40,984 nucleotides of DNA from Bacillota bacterium. Lineage in GTDB: Bacteria > Bacillota > Clostridia > Peptostreptococcales > Anaerovoracaceae. The stretch covers positions 1 to 40,984 of the forward strand of contig CAJPNN010000008.1 in assembly GCA_905372035.1 (NCBI GenBank), written 5' to 3'. The position numbers and the translations under genes were made by a program. Under the pieces are notes generated by a model that saw only the letters and a list, made by a program, of their open reading frames with translations, searched no databases and had not been told where the DNA came from. Positions 1 through 8,096 of this stretch are shown in pieces; position 1 is the first letter of the stretch, and every line of letters starts with the position of its first letter.

Positions 1-95
1 GTATTACGCTTGATTTTATCTTATAAAAGTATAACATGTAAGGATATTTTATTGTAAAAAATTATTTAAAAGAACGAATAAATTCAGTTTATTTC

Positions 96-104
96 TGATA
101 TAAT
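96..104 (+). promoter_or_regulatory. extended -10 promoter of thiN
   Basis: TATAAT at 99-104 is preceded by TG in the extended -10 position (96-97). No good -35 hexamer is visible at the usual distance. Transcription would begin about 7 nt downstream, leaving a leader of roughly 35 nt before the start codon at 148. Nothing else is recognisable in nt 1-95. Confidence 0.4.
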
Positions 105-147
105 AAAAATAGAAGTATAATCAATGAAGCGAGGGGAGGCGAATATC

Positions 148-852
148 ATGAAAAAACAGAATGGGACAAAAAACATGAACGGAATATTTTTGATTTTGGG
201 AGCAGCTCCTTATGAAAAACGACATATTGATATATTGCAAAAACATATTGAAAGCATGGGAAGTGATATGTTCATATGTTGTGCGGACGGCGGAGCTTGG
301 CTCGCAAAAGACTTGGGAACAGATCCGGATATTTTGATCGGAGATCTGGATTCTTGTGATGAAGAACGAATCAGAGATTTTTATGATGATGAGCAGAGCA
401 AAGATTTTGATGTAATCAAACTCAATCCCGTAAAAAATGATACGGATTTATTTGCCTCAATTGATTACGGTTTGGAGAACGGATATAAAGATTTTGTGCT
501 TATGGGTGTAACAGGAGGGAGACTGGATCATTTTATGGGAGCAATTGCTGCTTTGGAATATGCTATGGAAAATCGTGCGGAGGCAGTGATAATAGATGAA
601 ATGAATAAGGTCAGGATGCTTAGAGGTCCCGGAACGGTAAAGCTTAGCGACGATGAGTACAGATTTTTCTCTATAGTAAGTTTGGATAGGGCAATTGAGG
701 GGATAAGCATATCGGGGGCAAAATACAATGTAGCGAATTATACGCTCGACAGATTTTCTTCAAGGTGCATAAGCAATGAGATTGAGGACGGGGCAGCTGA
801 GGCTGTTATTTCGATAGAAAAAGGAACCTGTTTAATTATACAAAGCCGATGA
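148..852 (+). CDS. thiN: thiamine pyrophosphokinase
   Basis: Transfers pyrophosphate from ATP to thiamine to make the cofactor thiamine pyrophosphate in the cytoplasm. The family signature is clear: ADGGA near residue 43, then DILIGDLDS (about 60-68), which carries the metal/ATP-binding aspartates, then KNDTDL and the G-x-TGGRLDH motif of the thiamine site. The length of 234 residues is normal for the family. I chose ATG 148 because GGGGAGG lies at 133-139, 8 nt upstream. An in-frame ATG at 124 has no ribosome binding site and would add eight atypical residues. The gene stands alone here, with no other thiamine genes next to it. The assignment is by motif and confident. Confidence 0.93.
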   Translation: MKKQNGTKNMNGIFLILGAAPYEKRHIDILQKHIESMGSDMFICCADGGAWLAKDLGTDPDILIGDLDSCDEERIRDFYDDEQSKDFDVIKLNPVKNDTDLFASIDYGLENGYKDFVLMGVTGGRLDHFMGAIAALEYAMENRAEAVIIDEMNKVRMLRGPGTVKLSDDEYRFFSIVSLDRAIEGISISGAKYNVANYTLDRFSSRCISNEIEDGAAEAVISIEKGTCLIIQSR

Positions 853-916
853 GCTTGAAGTGTGATATATATCTTGACAAGTAAGAAAAATCAAGATGTA
901 TGACATGTAATTTTTA

Positions 917-945
917 TTGCAATTTACTTTAGTATAGTATAGAAT
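917..945 (+). promoter_or_regulatory. candidate promoter of the first aminotransferase
   Basis: TTGCAA (917-922) and TAGAAT (940-945) are separated by 17 nt, giving a sigma-A-like promoter about 100 nt upstream of the start codon at 1045. A TTGACA at 874-879 lies inside an inverted repeat and has no -10 partner, so I prefer this pair. Confidence 0.4.
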
Positions 946-1044
946 TATTTCATTATATTTTTTGTGTAAAATATGTGCAGGTTATGGGAGCTTATAAAGC
1001 AAGTTTATAAAGCGTTCATGGATTCAATTTAAGGGGGGACTTAT

Positions 1045-2277
1045 ATGGCGAAATATTTGATGGCACAGGAAAATTCGAGGATAATTCCTAAAGAGGATAA
1101 GATATTCGGTATAAATAAGCTGGCAAAAGAAATGATTGCAAAAGAAGGTAAAGAAAATGTTGTAAATGCAACGGTTGGAGCATTACTTGACGATAATGGA
1201 GACTTGGTTGTACTTTCTTCGGTGGTTGACGTTCTTAAAAACTTGGAACCTCAGGACTATGCGGAATATGCGCCTATAGGAGGAACTCCCGAATATAGAA
1301 AGCATATAATAGAGGCGACTTTCGGAAAATTTAAGCCCAAGAGTCATACAAGAGCATTGGCGACACCCGGAGGGACCGGAGCTATAAGAAATACTATAGA
1401 AAATTATACACAAAGAGGAGAAAAGGTTCTTACTTCCGACTGGTTTTGGGCACCTTACAATACGATCGCACAGGAGCTTGAACGAAAATTGGTTACATAC
1501 ACTCTCTTTGATGAGAACGATAATTATAATCTTTCATCTTTTGAAGAAAAAGTCAAAGAGATTCTTGAAATACAGGATAATCTTGTTGTGATTATAAACA
1601 CGCCTGCACATAATCCTACGGGGTATACTCTTACTTTGAAAGATTGGAACGGCGTCATAGATATATTAAAGAAATATTCAAAGGGTAAGAAAATCACAAT
1701 TTTAGCGGATGTTGCATATATTGATTTTGCGGGAGATGAAGATAAGTATAGAGAGTTTTTCCCCGTGCTTGACGATCTGCCTGAAAATATTCTTGCGGTT
1801 GTTGCATTCAGCATGTCCAAAGGATTTACTTTGTATGGGCTTAGAGGCGGAGCTATGATTTGTATTACGAAAAATGAAGATGTCGCTGAAGAATTTGTAC
1901 TGGTCAACAGCTTTTCTGCAAGGGCGAGTTGGTCGAATTGTCCCAGAGCTGCTATGAAAGTCTTGAGCAGCATATATGAAGATGAGGCTCTTCTTGCAAA
2001 AGTGAAAGCGGAGAGAAAAAAGTTTTGTGATATGTTGGTAAAGAGAGGAAAGGCGTTTGAACAGGCGGCAGTTGAAGCGGGTTTGAAGACGGTTCCGTTT
2101 GATTCGGGATTTTTTATTTCCATACCTTGTAAAGATCCCGATGCGGTAGGAAAAGAGTTGCAAAAATCAGGTATTTTTGCCGTGCCGCTCGCAAAAGGAT
2201 TGAGGATATCGGTAGCTTCCATTTCGGAGGAGCTATGCAAAACAATTCCGGCAAAGGTTAAAGCGGCTATGTCGTAA
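1045..2277 (+). CDS. class I/II PLP-dependent aminotransferase
   Basis: Cytoplasmic amino-acid aminotransferase of fold type I using pyridoxal phosphate. The 410 residues contain the substrate/cofactor motif NTPAHNPTG (about 183-191), ILADVAYIDF with the PLP-pyridine aspartate, and FSMSKGFTLYGLRGG (about 253-267), where the lysine of SMSKG forms the Schiff base. The AHNPTG form resembles aspartate/aromatic aminotransferases (AspC/TyrB side of the family), so an aspartate or aromatic amino acid is the likely donor; the sequence alone does not settle this. The start is supported by AAGGGGGG at 1031-1038. It is monocistronic, with a convergent tRNA gene downstream. A second, clearly different aminotransferase lies at 4409. 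Confidence 0.85.
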   Translation: MAKYLMAQENSRIIPKEDKIFGINKLAKEMIAKEGKENVVNATVGALLDDNGDLVVLSSVVDVLKNLEPQDYAEYAPIGGTPEYRKHIIEATFGKFKPKSHTRALATPGGTGAIRNTIENYTQRGEKVLTSDWFWAPYNTIAQELERKLVTYTLFDENDNYNLSSFEEKVKEILEIQDNLVVIINTPAHNPTGYTLTLKDWNGVIDILKKYSKGKKITILADVAYIDFAGDEDKYREFFPVLDDLPENILAVVAFSMSKGFTLYGLRGGAMICITKNEDVAEEFVLVNSFSARASWSNCPRAAMKVLSSIYEDEALLAKVKAERKKFCDMLVKRGKAFEQAAVEAGLKTVPFDSGFFISIPCKDPDAVGKELQKSGIFAVPLAKGLRISVASISEELCKTIPAKVKAAMS

Positions 2278-2414
2278 GATGGCAAAATAAAAAACGTTTT
2301 GTTCATTATTTCATTCATTATTTTTGTTAAAAATAATATAAAAATATATAATAATATCAAAAATAATATAAAAACAAAAATCGTAAACTTCAGTAATACC
2401 AATGGTTTAAATAA

Positions 2415-2447
2415 AAAATCCTGTATTTTCAACAAACACAGGATTTT
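2415..2447 (-). terminator. intrinsic terminator of tRNA-Glu
   Basis: A perfect 10-bp inverted repeat, 2415-2424 with 2438-2447 and a 13-nt loop. Read on the minus strand it ends in a run of T directly after the stem, eight bases downstream of the tRNA CCA end. On the plus strand it could also stop readthrough from the upstream aminotransferase. The nearby stretch 2280-2400 is very A/T rich and contains a duplicated 15-mer (aaaaataatataaaa), with no gene. Confidence 0.7.
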
Positions 2448-2454
2448 ATACTTT

Positions 2455-2529
2455 TGGTAACTCCTAGGGGAGTCGAACCCCTGATTGCACCGTGAGAGGG
2501 TGCCGTCTTGACCACTTGACCAAGGAGTC
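2455..2529 (-). tRNA. tRNA-Glu (anticodon CUC)
   Basis: Read on the minus strand this 75-nt gene folds into a cloverleaf. The acceptor stem is GACTCCT paired with AGGAGTT (first pair G-U). The anticodon stem GCACC/GGTGC holds the seven-base loop CTCTCAC, and the T-arm AGGGG-TTCGACT-CCCCT is complete. The anticodon is CTC, decoding the glutamate codon GAG. The terminal CCA is encoded (2455-2457). It is a single tRNA between convergent units, with its own promoter and terminator. GAG is a minor glutamate codon in this A/T-rich genome, so this is a secondary isoacceptor. Confidence 0.95.
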
Positions 2530-2549
2530 ACATTAATCAGTACTAAGGT

Positions 2550-2579
2550 ATTGTACAATATAATTCCCGGGATTGTCAA
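2550..2579 (-). promoter_or_regulatory. promoter of tRNA-Glu
   Basis: On the minus strand a consensus TTGACA (2579-2574) is followed after 18 nt by TACAAT (2555-2550). The expected start point lies about 14 nt upstream of the mature tRNA 5' end at 2529, which is typical for a single tRNA gene. Confidence 0.6.
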
Positions 2580-2694
2580 TCAAAACCCCATAAAAAAACT
2601 CAGTACAGAATAAACAGAATAACACTTAATTTTTAAATGTGCATATGCAAACTCAAAAATAAGTAAAAATTATACATAAAAAACTAATTTTGGA

Positions 2695-2722
2695 TTGAAT
2701 TTGTGTTTAAATATGGTATAAT
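2695..2722 (+). promoter_or_regulatory. promoter of the Panacea/membrane-protein pair
   Basis: TTGAAT (2695-2700), a 16-nt spacer and TATAAT (2717-2722) with an upstream TG in the extended -10 position. It lies about 150 nt before the antitoxin-like gene, leaving a long leader that carries repeats (next entry). Confidence 0.6.
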
Positions 2723-2738
2723 TAAATAAACAACAGAG

Positions 2739-2809
2739 CGGTTTAAACGGTTTATACCGGAAAAGGAGTTTTATTTACCGAGATAAGCAAGATAAGCGAC
2801 AAAATAAGC
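2739..2809 (+). promoter_or_regulatory. repeat-bearing leader, possible operator
   Basis: Just downstream of the expected start point are two CGGTTTA direct repeats (2739-2753) running into a CGGT-ttat-ACCG inverted repeat. These are followed by three ATAAGC repeats (AGATAAGC twice, AAATAAGC once) between 2781 and 2809. Toxin-antitoxin operons are often autoregulated at such sites, but operator function here is only inferred. No ORF with a credible start is visible in 2730-2870. Confidence 0.3.
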
Positions 2810-2870
2810 AGGATTTAAAAACCTTGCATTTTCGAAAAAAATACTTGATTATATGAGGAGGGAAAAGATC

Positions 2871-3308
2871 ATGGAAAAAGGCTTGTACAGTGCGATGGAT
2901 ATTGCTAAATATGTTATAGACAAATGTATTGATGATGAGATGCCTATCAGCAATTTACAGTTGCAAAAAATCCTATATTATTTGCAGGTATATTTCATAA
3001 AACATGAGGGGATTCCTTTGTTTGAAGATGAAATAGAAGCTTGGCAGTTCGGGCCTGTGATTCCTGAAGTATACTACGAATATTGCGGTTTTGGGGGTTT
3101 TGAGATACAGATAAAACAAGAAGCCGATATTTCACTTGAAAATAAAGAAAAAAGTATTATAGATTCAATTGTTGATGAAAAAAGAAAAATGGAACCGTGG
3201 GAATTGGTAAAAGATACTCACGATAAGAGTAAAGCATGGTATGCAAGATATAATGCATTAGGGAGAGGAAGCATAATAAGTAAAGACTTGATGGGGAGAA
3301 TAGGATAG
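2871..3308 (+). CDS. Panacea-domain (DUF4065, SocA/GepA-type) antitoxin-like protein
   Basis: A 145-residue protein that is essentially one Panacea domain. The diagnostic core is LQLQKILYYLQVYF followed by an acidic segment and EAWQFGPVIPEVYYEY, then a helical C-terminus with the late motif ISKDLM. Panacea proteins (SocA, GepA, PanA) are known as antitoxins paired with many unrelated toxins in PanAT modules. I start at ATG 2871 because GAGGAGGG at 2855-2862 lies 8 nt upstream; the in-frame ATG at 2853 would overlap that site. The next gene starts on the base after this stop codon, so the two are almost certainly co-expressed. The antitoxin role is inferred from family and context. Confidence 0.82.
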   Translation: MEKGLYSAMDIAKYVIDKCIDDEMPISNLQLQKILYYLQVYFIKHEGIPLFEDEIEAWQFGPVIPEVYYEYCGFGGFEIQIKQEADISLENKEKSIIDSIVDEKRKMEPWELVKDTHDKSKAWYARYNALGRGSIISKDLMGRIG

Positions 3309-4094
3309 ATGAATTATGATAAAAATACGGAAAAACTTAAAAATTTTCTACTTGAGCTTTCTCTTTTAAATAATGGACTTTTTGGAGAAAATAAGGAAGA
3401 AGTAAAAGAGAAAGCTAAGGAAATAGAAGGTATATATTCCGGCGATTTTAGACATAGCTATTCAGATATTTTTTCTACCATTACAGAGATTTACAATAAA
3501 GAAAATTGTAATGAAGCAATTTTGCTATCCAATTTAAAGGTGCTAAAAAAATACATAGATAAAGAAAAAGCGGAAACAGAGATAAGTAGAAAATTTTTAA
3601 AATTATATGACCATGTTAATCTTGATGTTTCAAGGTTGGTATACACAAATAAGATAGTATCAAGAATAGATAGAGATAAAAAGGATCTTTGGGATGAGGT
3701 TAACATGAGATGTACAGAACTTGAGGAAAACTTGGAAAAAGCACAGAATAAGCATGCAGATTTTGAAGAGGAATTGAGAAATTCACATAAAAGTTATGTG
3801 ACCATTTTAGGTATATTTGCATCAATAGTTCTTACTTTTGTGGCAGGCATAAGTTTTTCATCATCTGTATTACAAAACATTAACGCTGTAAGTGTATATA
3901 GGTTGACAGCGGTGTGTATATTAATAGCAGCTACACTTATCAATATAATATATATGTTGTTAAGCTTTATCAATATCCAGATTTTAAGTGGGAGGAAGCG
4001 ATTTTTAAATATAAAAATTGTCAATATAACGATAGCGGGAGGATCGTTTGCATTATTTATATTCTGGATTTTCAATAAATATTATTGGAGATAG
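3309..4094 (+). CDS. coiled-coil membrane protein, candidate toxin of the Panacea pair
   Basis: A 261-residue protein with a soluble, charged, helix-rich N-terminal part of about 160 residues, including a predicted coiled coil around TELEENLEKAQNKHADFEEE. Three hydrophobic segments follow at about 164-184 (ILGIFASIVLTFVAGI), 196-217 and 235-256. I see no enzymatic motif. It begins immediately after the antitoxin-like stop codon, with GGGGAG at 3293-3298 as ribosome binding site. Published PanAT modules include toxins made of membrane-spanning segments that damage membrane integrity, so a membrane-acting toxin is plausible. It could also be a membrane-linked phage-defence effector. Function is unproven. 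Confidence 0.6.
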   Translation: MNYDKNTEKLKNFLLELSLLNNGLFGENKEEVKEKAKEIEGIYSGDFRHSYSDIFSTITEIYNKENCNEAILLSNLKVLKKYIDKEKAETEISRKFLKLYDHVNLDVSRLVYTNKIVSRIDRDKKDLWDEVNMRCTELEENLEKAQNKHADFEEELRNSHKSYVTILGIFASIVLTFVAGISFSSSVLQNINAVSVYRLTAVCILIAATLINIIYMLLSFINIQILSGRKRFLNIKIVNITIAGGSFALFIFWIFNKYYWR

Positions 4095-4147
4095 TGTAAT
4101 TTTAATCTGTGTTGATTTAAAAATATAAAGGTATAGAAAAAAATTAG

Positions 4148-4255
4148 GTTGCATTTGTAATTGCAAAGTTTAGATTGGATAAAGACGGGCTGGAAAATTT
4201 GCGATCGGATTTTTTACTGCAAATCCCGATACCGAGTACAAGTGCAACTTTTTTT
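4148..4255 (+). terminator. large hairpin ending in T7: terminator, possibly with a structured insert
   Basis: A 12-bp stem (4148-4159 with 4237-4248, one G-U pair) is followed directly by seven T residues, so it can act as an intrinsic terminator for the Panacea operon. The loop is unusually long (77 nt) and contains alternative pairings. TTTGC at 4198-4202 can pair with GCAAA at 4163-4167 or at 4219-4223. CGGG at 4186-4189 and ATCGG at 4204-4208 compete for the CCCGAT at 4225-4230. This could be an attenuator or small RNA. The rest of 4095-4408 holds only the promoter below. Confidence 0.5.
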
Positions 4256-4273
4256 ACTTCTTTCACTTTAGTC

Positions 4274-4302
4274 TTGTAAAGTAAAAGATAAAATTATATA
4301 AT
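4274..4302 (+). promoter_or_regulatory. promoter of the aminotransferase/peptidase operon
   Basis: TTGTAA (4274-4279) and TATAAT (4297-4302) with a 17-nt spacer. The same TTGTAA-N17-TATAAT arrangement occurs upstream of the surface-protein operon at 8889-8917. The leader to the start codon at 4409 would be about 100 nt. Confidence 0.5.
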
Positions 4303-4408
4303 ATTCGTATATTTTTCAGAAGACAGCTTTATAGCAGGGTATATGATAATAAGAAAATCGTTTTAAATATATGGTCGTTATACGTATTTTTCAGGAGGCA
4401 AAAATAAT

Positions 4409-5596
4409 ATGGTTTCAGAATACATGCATGAACTTGGAAGTAAAAAATCAACCATAAGAGATATATTTGAATATGGCAGAAAAAGAGTGGCGGAAGTCGG
4501 GCGAGAAAATGTATTTGATTTCAGTATAGGGAACCCCAATGTACCTTGCCCTGCTAAAGTTAATGAGACTATAAAGAAAATCGTAAGCGGCAATTTTGGA
4601 GAAAATATCATTCACGGTTATACACCTGCTGCGGGGTTACCCCGGTTAAGAGTAAAAATATCGGAATATATAGAAGCGAAATTCGGTTTTAAGACCGGTG
4701 CGGAGAATATATTTGTGACATCGGGAGCGGCACACGGCTTGGTCGCAACCATAAAGGCACTGGCAGAAAAAGGAGATGAATTCATTGCGTTCGCTCCGTT
4801 TTTTCCGGAATACAGATGCTTCGTAGAAGCTGCCGGAGCGAAATTTAACGTGGTACCTGCGAAAATTGAAGATTTTCAGATAGATTTTGATAAACTTGAA
4901 GAGTCGGTAACGCCGAACTTGAAAGGAGTTATAATCAACTCGCCCAACAATCCTACCGGAACGGTTTACAGTGAAGACACTCTTAAAAAGCTTACTGAAT
5001 TTTTGTGTGATAAACAAAAAAAATATGGACATCCGATATATATAATCGCAGATGAGCCATATAGAGATATAGCTTTTGATGACGTTGATATAAAGTATAT
5101 ACCGAAGATTTATGATAACACTATTGTGATTTACTCGTACAGCAAGAGCCTGTCCGTGCCGGGAGAACGAATCGGATATATAGCAGTCTCGGAAAGAGCG
5201 GATAAGCATAGGGAAATATTTGATGCGATAGCGGGAGCGACGAGAATATCGGGGCATGTTAACCCTCCGTCACTTTTTCAGTACGTGATACTTGAGTGCA
5301 TGGATGAGAAATCCGATATCTCAATTTACAAAAAAAACAGGGATCTTTTATACAATGCTTTATCGGAGTCGGGCTTTACATGTGTCAAACCGCAGGGTGC
5401 ATTTTATTTATTTCCGCAAAGCCCGGAAAGTGACAGCAGAAAGTTTTGTGACAGAGCAAAAGAACTTGATATTCTTTTGGTTCCGGGAGACGATTTCGGA
5501 TGTGAAGGACATTTTAGACTTTCATATTGTATGGAAACGTCAATGATTGAAAGAGCGATCCCGGTATTTGAGAAACTTGCAAAACAATATGAATAG
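4409..5596 (+). CDS. pyridoxal phosphate-dependent aminotransferase (aspartate aminotransferase family)
   Basis: A fold type I PLP enzyme of 395 residues, probably acting on aspartate or a similar amino acid. Visible motifs are TSGAAHG (about 100-106), INSPNNPTGTVYS, the PLP-binding IIADEPYRDI and YSYSKSLSVPGERIGY, where the lysine of SYSKS is the Schiff-base residue. This SPNNPTG form belongs to a different branch from the enzyme at 1045. AGGAGG at 4393-4398 sets the start. The stop codon overlaps the ribosome binding site of the M20 peptidase downstream, and phosphoglycerate dehydrogenase follows, so it may supply amino groups in a small amino-acid salvage operon. Its exact substrate cannot be read from the sequence. 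Confidence 0.87.
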   Translation: MVSEYMHELGSKKSTIRDIFEYGRKRVAEVGRENVFDFSIGNPNVPCPAKVNETIKKIVSGNFGENIIHGYTPAAGLPRLRVKISEYIEAKFGFKTGAENIFVTSGAAHGLVATIKALAEKGDEFIAFAPFFPEYRCFVEAAGAKFNVVPAKIEDFQIDFDKLEESVTPNLKGVIINSPNNPTGTVYSEDTLKKLTEFLCDKQKKYGHPIYIIADEPYRDIAFDDVDIKYIPKIYDNTIVIYSYSKSLSVPGERIGYIAVSERADKHREIFDAIAGATRISGHVNPPSLFQYVILECMDEKSDISIYKKNRDLLYNALSESGFTCVKPQGAFYLFPQSPESDSRKFCDRAKELDILLVPGDDFGCEGHFRLSYCMETSMIERAIPVFEKLAKQYE

Positions 5597-5606
5597 GAGG
5601 GAAATC

Positions 5607-6767
5607 ATGTGGCAGGCACAGGTCAATAAAATAAAAGAATATATAAAAGAGAATGAAAAAGAAATCATAGCTACATGGGAAAGATTTGTCAATACCTACA
5701 GCGGAACGATGGAACCCGACAAGGTAAACGAATTTGCGGGGCTTTGCAAAACGGAGCTTGAGAATATAGGTGCGAAATGTAAGCTTGTAGAAGAGAAGGA
5801 TAAGGCTTCTACACTTATTGCCGTTCTGGGAGAAGGTCGAAAGGAGAAACCTGTCCTGCTTTCTTCACATTTGGATACGGTTTTCGGGCGAGAAGATTTT
5901 CAGGAAAACCCGTTTCATATAAAAGACGGTATTGCATATGGTCCCGGAGTTATAGATGATAAAGGCGGCATAGTCATAGCTTTATATACTATGAAAGCAC
6001 TTGAACATATCGGATTTGACAAAAGACCTGTAAAGCTCATATTGTCGGGGGATGAGGAGCTTGGACGGAGACTCTCTAAATGTGAAGAAATGTACCTTAA
6101 AGAAGCTGAGGGTTGTCTTTGTGCTTTTAATCTTGAGGCGGGACAGGAAGATAACAGACTGTGTATAGGAAGAAAAGGCAAAATAGAGTGCGACATAACC
6201 GTCAGCGGAGTGAGAGCTCATGCAGCTAATTGTGGAGAAAAAGGTAAAAATGCAATAGTTGAAATGTCTCATAAAATCATTGATTTACAGAAACTTAACG
6301 ATGAGAAGAGAGGAATAATCATAAATGTCGGAACAATTCGAGGAGGAACGCTGTCAAATGTCGTGCCGGCTGCCTGTACGGCGGAGGTTGATATAAGGTA
6401 TAAGTCGGTGGACGATTATGAAAGTATAAAGGATAGTGTATTGCAGATATGCGATAAGACTTACATAGACGGGACTAAGACAAATGCAGTTTTTGCGCAA
6501 AGTTTTCCGCCGTTTGAGACAACAATAGCTGATTTTGAACTTTATGAAAAAGCGAGTGACGTATCAAACAGGCTGGGATATGGACATGTAGGCGGAGTAA
6601 CACTGAATGACGGTTCAGATTCCGCATATATAAATAAAGCGGGTGTCCCTGTAGTTTGCGCTTTCGGAGCACAGGGGAGCAAGAATCATACAAAGCAGGA
6701 GTATGCAATTGTCGATTCAATTTTCAACAGAGCCGTTTGGCTGAGTTCGTTGATTTTGGATTTATGA
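5607..6767 (+). CDS. M20 family metallopeptidase / deacylase (ArgE/DapE/CPG2-like)
   Basis: A zinc-dependent amidohydrolase of 386 residues. The metal-site pattern of clan MH is present: SSHLDTV (His about 88, Asp about 90), GVIDDKGG with the bridging aspartate (about 117), GDEELG with the general-base and metal glutamates (about 149-150), NLEAGQ, and a C-terminal KNHTKQE with the last histidine (about 361). The central stretch from IECDITVSG is the lid/dimerisation domain. Family members cleave acyl-amino acids, dipeptides or folate glutamates; I cannot choose between these. The start at ATG 5607 is fixed by TAGGAGGG (5594-5601), which overlaps the upstream stop. Earlier in-frame ATGs lie inside the aminotransferase gene. 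Confidence 0.85.
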   Translation: MWQAQVNKIKEYIKENEKEIIATWERFVNTYSGTMEPDKVNEFAGLCKTELENIGAKCKLVEEKDKASTLIAVLGEGRKEKPVLLSSHLDTVFGREDFQENPFHIKDGIAYGPGVIDDKGGIVIALYTMKALEHIGFDKRPVKLILSGDEELGRRLSKCEEMYLKEAEGCLCAFNLEAGQEDNRLCIGRKGKIECDITVSGVRAHAANCGEKGKNAIVEMSHKIIDLQKLNDEKRGIIINVGTIRGGTLSNVVPAACTAEVDIRYKSVDDYESIKDSVLQICDKTYIDGTKTNAVFAQSFPPFETTIADFELYEKASDVSNRLGYGHVGGVTLNDGSDSAYINKAGVPVVCAFGAQGSKNHTKQEYAIVDSIFNRAVWLSSLILDL

Positions 6768-6914
6768 TTAAAGTTTTTACGAAGCGCTGTCAGCCATCGT
6801 GATTTTAAGGTGTTTTGAAAAGGAACAAATATAAAAAAATCAATATTTTAACGTGAGGCGGAAAATGAAAAATCAAAAGTTGAAAACAAGAGGACGAAGA
6901 AAAGGAGTGGAAAC

Positions 6915-8069
6915 ATGTATAAAATAGCGAAGCTTAACAAAATATCACCAAAAGGTCTGGAACTTTTTCCGGACAATTATGAGATCGTTGAAGATGTGAA
7001 TGAGGCCAACGGTATTTTAGTAAGAAGTCAGGATATGCATGAGATGAATCTTTCAGAAAATCTGCTGGCTGTTGCAAGAGCGGGAGCCGGTGTGAACAAT
7101 ATTCCTCTGGACAAGTGCAGTGACAAAGGGATAGTAGTTTTTAATACGCCGGGGGCGAATGCAAATGCGGTAAAAGAACTGGTTTTATGTGCTTTGCTTT
7201 TAGGAGCGAGAAATATTCCAAGTGCCCTCGCCTGGGCAAAGAACCTTAAGGAAGATGTTGCAAAAGCCGTGGAGAAAGGCAAATCTCAGTTTGCCGGAAA
7301 TGAAATAAAAGGAAAAACTTTAGGGGTCATCGGGCTCGGTGCGATAGGGGTTATGGTTGCAAATGCAGCCACATATTTAGGAATGAAAGTGATCGGCTAC
7401 GATCCGTATATTTCCTTGAGATCTGCACATATATTGTCATATGAAGTGGATGTTGCAGACTCGTTGCAGGATATAATTCCAAGATGCGACTTTATTTCAA
7501 TACATATACCGGTTATGGATTCCACCAAAGGTATGATTGATGAGAAATGTATAGATATGATGAAAGAGAACTGTATTTTACTGAATTTTTCCAGAGATAA
7601 GATAGTTGATGAAGAAGCACTTGTAAAAACGCTTGAAAAAGAAGGTAACAGACGATATATAACAGATTTTCCGAACGAGACGGTAATGAATTGTGACAAA
7701 GTTATAACGGTTCCGCACCTCGGGGCATCAACGGCGGAATCGGAAGATAACTGCGCCATGATGGCTGTGGAACAGATGACTGACTATATAGAAAACGGCA
7801 ATATAACCAATTCCGTAAATTTTCCGGGGGCATCTTTAGGAGTTAAAACGGATGATACGAGAGTTACATTTATGCACAGCAATGTCTCTACCGCAATAGG
7901 TGAAATTACAGGAATAATGGATAAACTCGGAGTGAAAATCACGAATATGGTGAGTACGAGCAAAGGCGACAGAGCATATACGATGCTTGATATTGACGGC
8001 CGGGTAAAGGCTGAAGATATAAAAAAGATGATATCGGATGATATCATAAGCGTAAGAGTTCTTGATTAG
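6915..8069 (+). CDS. serA: D-3-phosphoglycerate dehydrogenase
   Basis: NAD-dependent oxidation of 3-phosphoglycerate, the first step of serine synthesis, in the cytoplasm. The 384 residues show the substrate-domain segment GAGVNNIPL, the dinucleotide fold GLGAIG (about 139-144), NFSRDKIVDEEAL with the catalytic arginine (about 224-236) and VPHLGAST with the catalytic histidine (about 266). A short C-terminal ACT-like domain (about 316-384) may sense serine. AAAGGAGTGG immediately upstream supports ATG 6915. It follows the peptidase gene by 147 nt and may be co-transcribed. No serC is visible next to it; the aminotransferase two genes upstream could fill that step, which is speculation. Confidence 0.88.
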   Translation: MYKIAKLNKISPKGLELFPDNYEIVEDVNEANGILVRSQDMHEMNLSENLLAVARAGAGVNNIPLDKCSDKGIVVFNTPGANANAVKELVLCALLLGARNIPSALAWAKNLKEDVAKAVEKGKSQFAGNEIKGKTLGVIGLGAIGVMVANAATYLGMKVIGYDPYISLRSAHILSYEVDVADSLQDIIPRCDFISIHIPVMDSTKGMIDEKCIDMMKENCILLNFSRDKIVDEEALVKTLEKEGNRRYITDFPNETVMNCDKVITVPHLGASTAESEDNCAMMAVEQMTDYIENGNITNSVNFPGASLGVKTDDTRVTFMHSNVSTAIGEITGIMDKLGVKITNMVSTSKGDRAYTMLDIDGRVKAEDIKKMISDDIISVRVLD

Positions 8070-8096
8070 AACAGTCGGCACTTTGTTTTTCGTAAA

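Noticed and set aside
874..879. TTGACA as -35 of the first aminotransferase
   Set aside because: No -10 at 16-18 nt; it forms part of an ATCTTGA/TCAAGAT inverted repeat. The pair at 917-945 fits better.
1524..2579. Long minus-strand open frame opposite the first aminotransferase and tRNA gene
   Set aside because: It runs antisense through a well-supported aminotransferase and through the tRNA; composition is that of a shadow frame and there is no ribosome binding site.
6865..6927. A 20-codon ORF (MKNQKLKTRGRRKGVETCIK) overlapping the serA start out of frame
   Set aside because: It has a GAGGCGG upstream but overlaps serA's ribosome binding site and start, has low complexity and shows no leader-peptide signature; probably chance.
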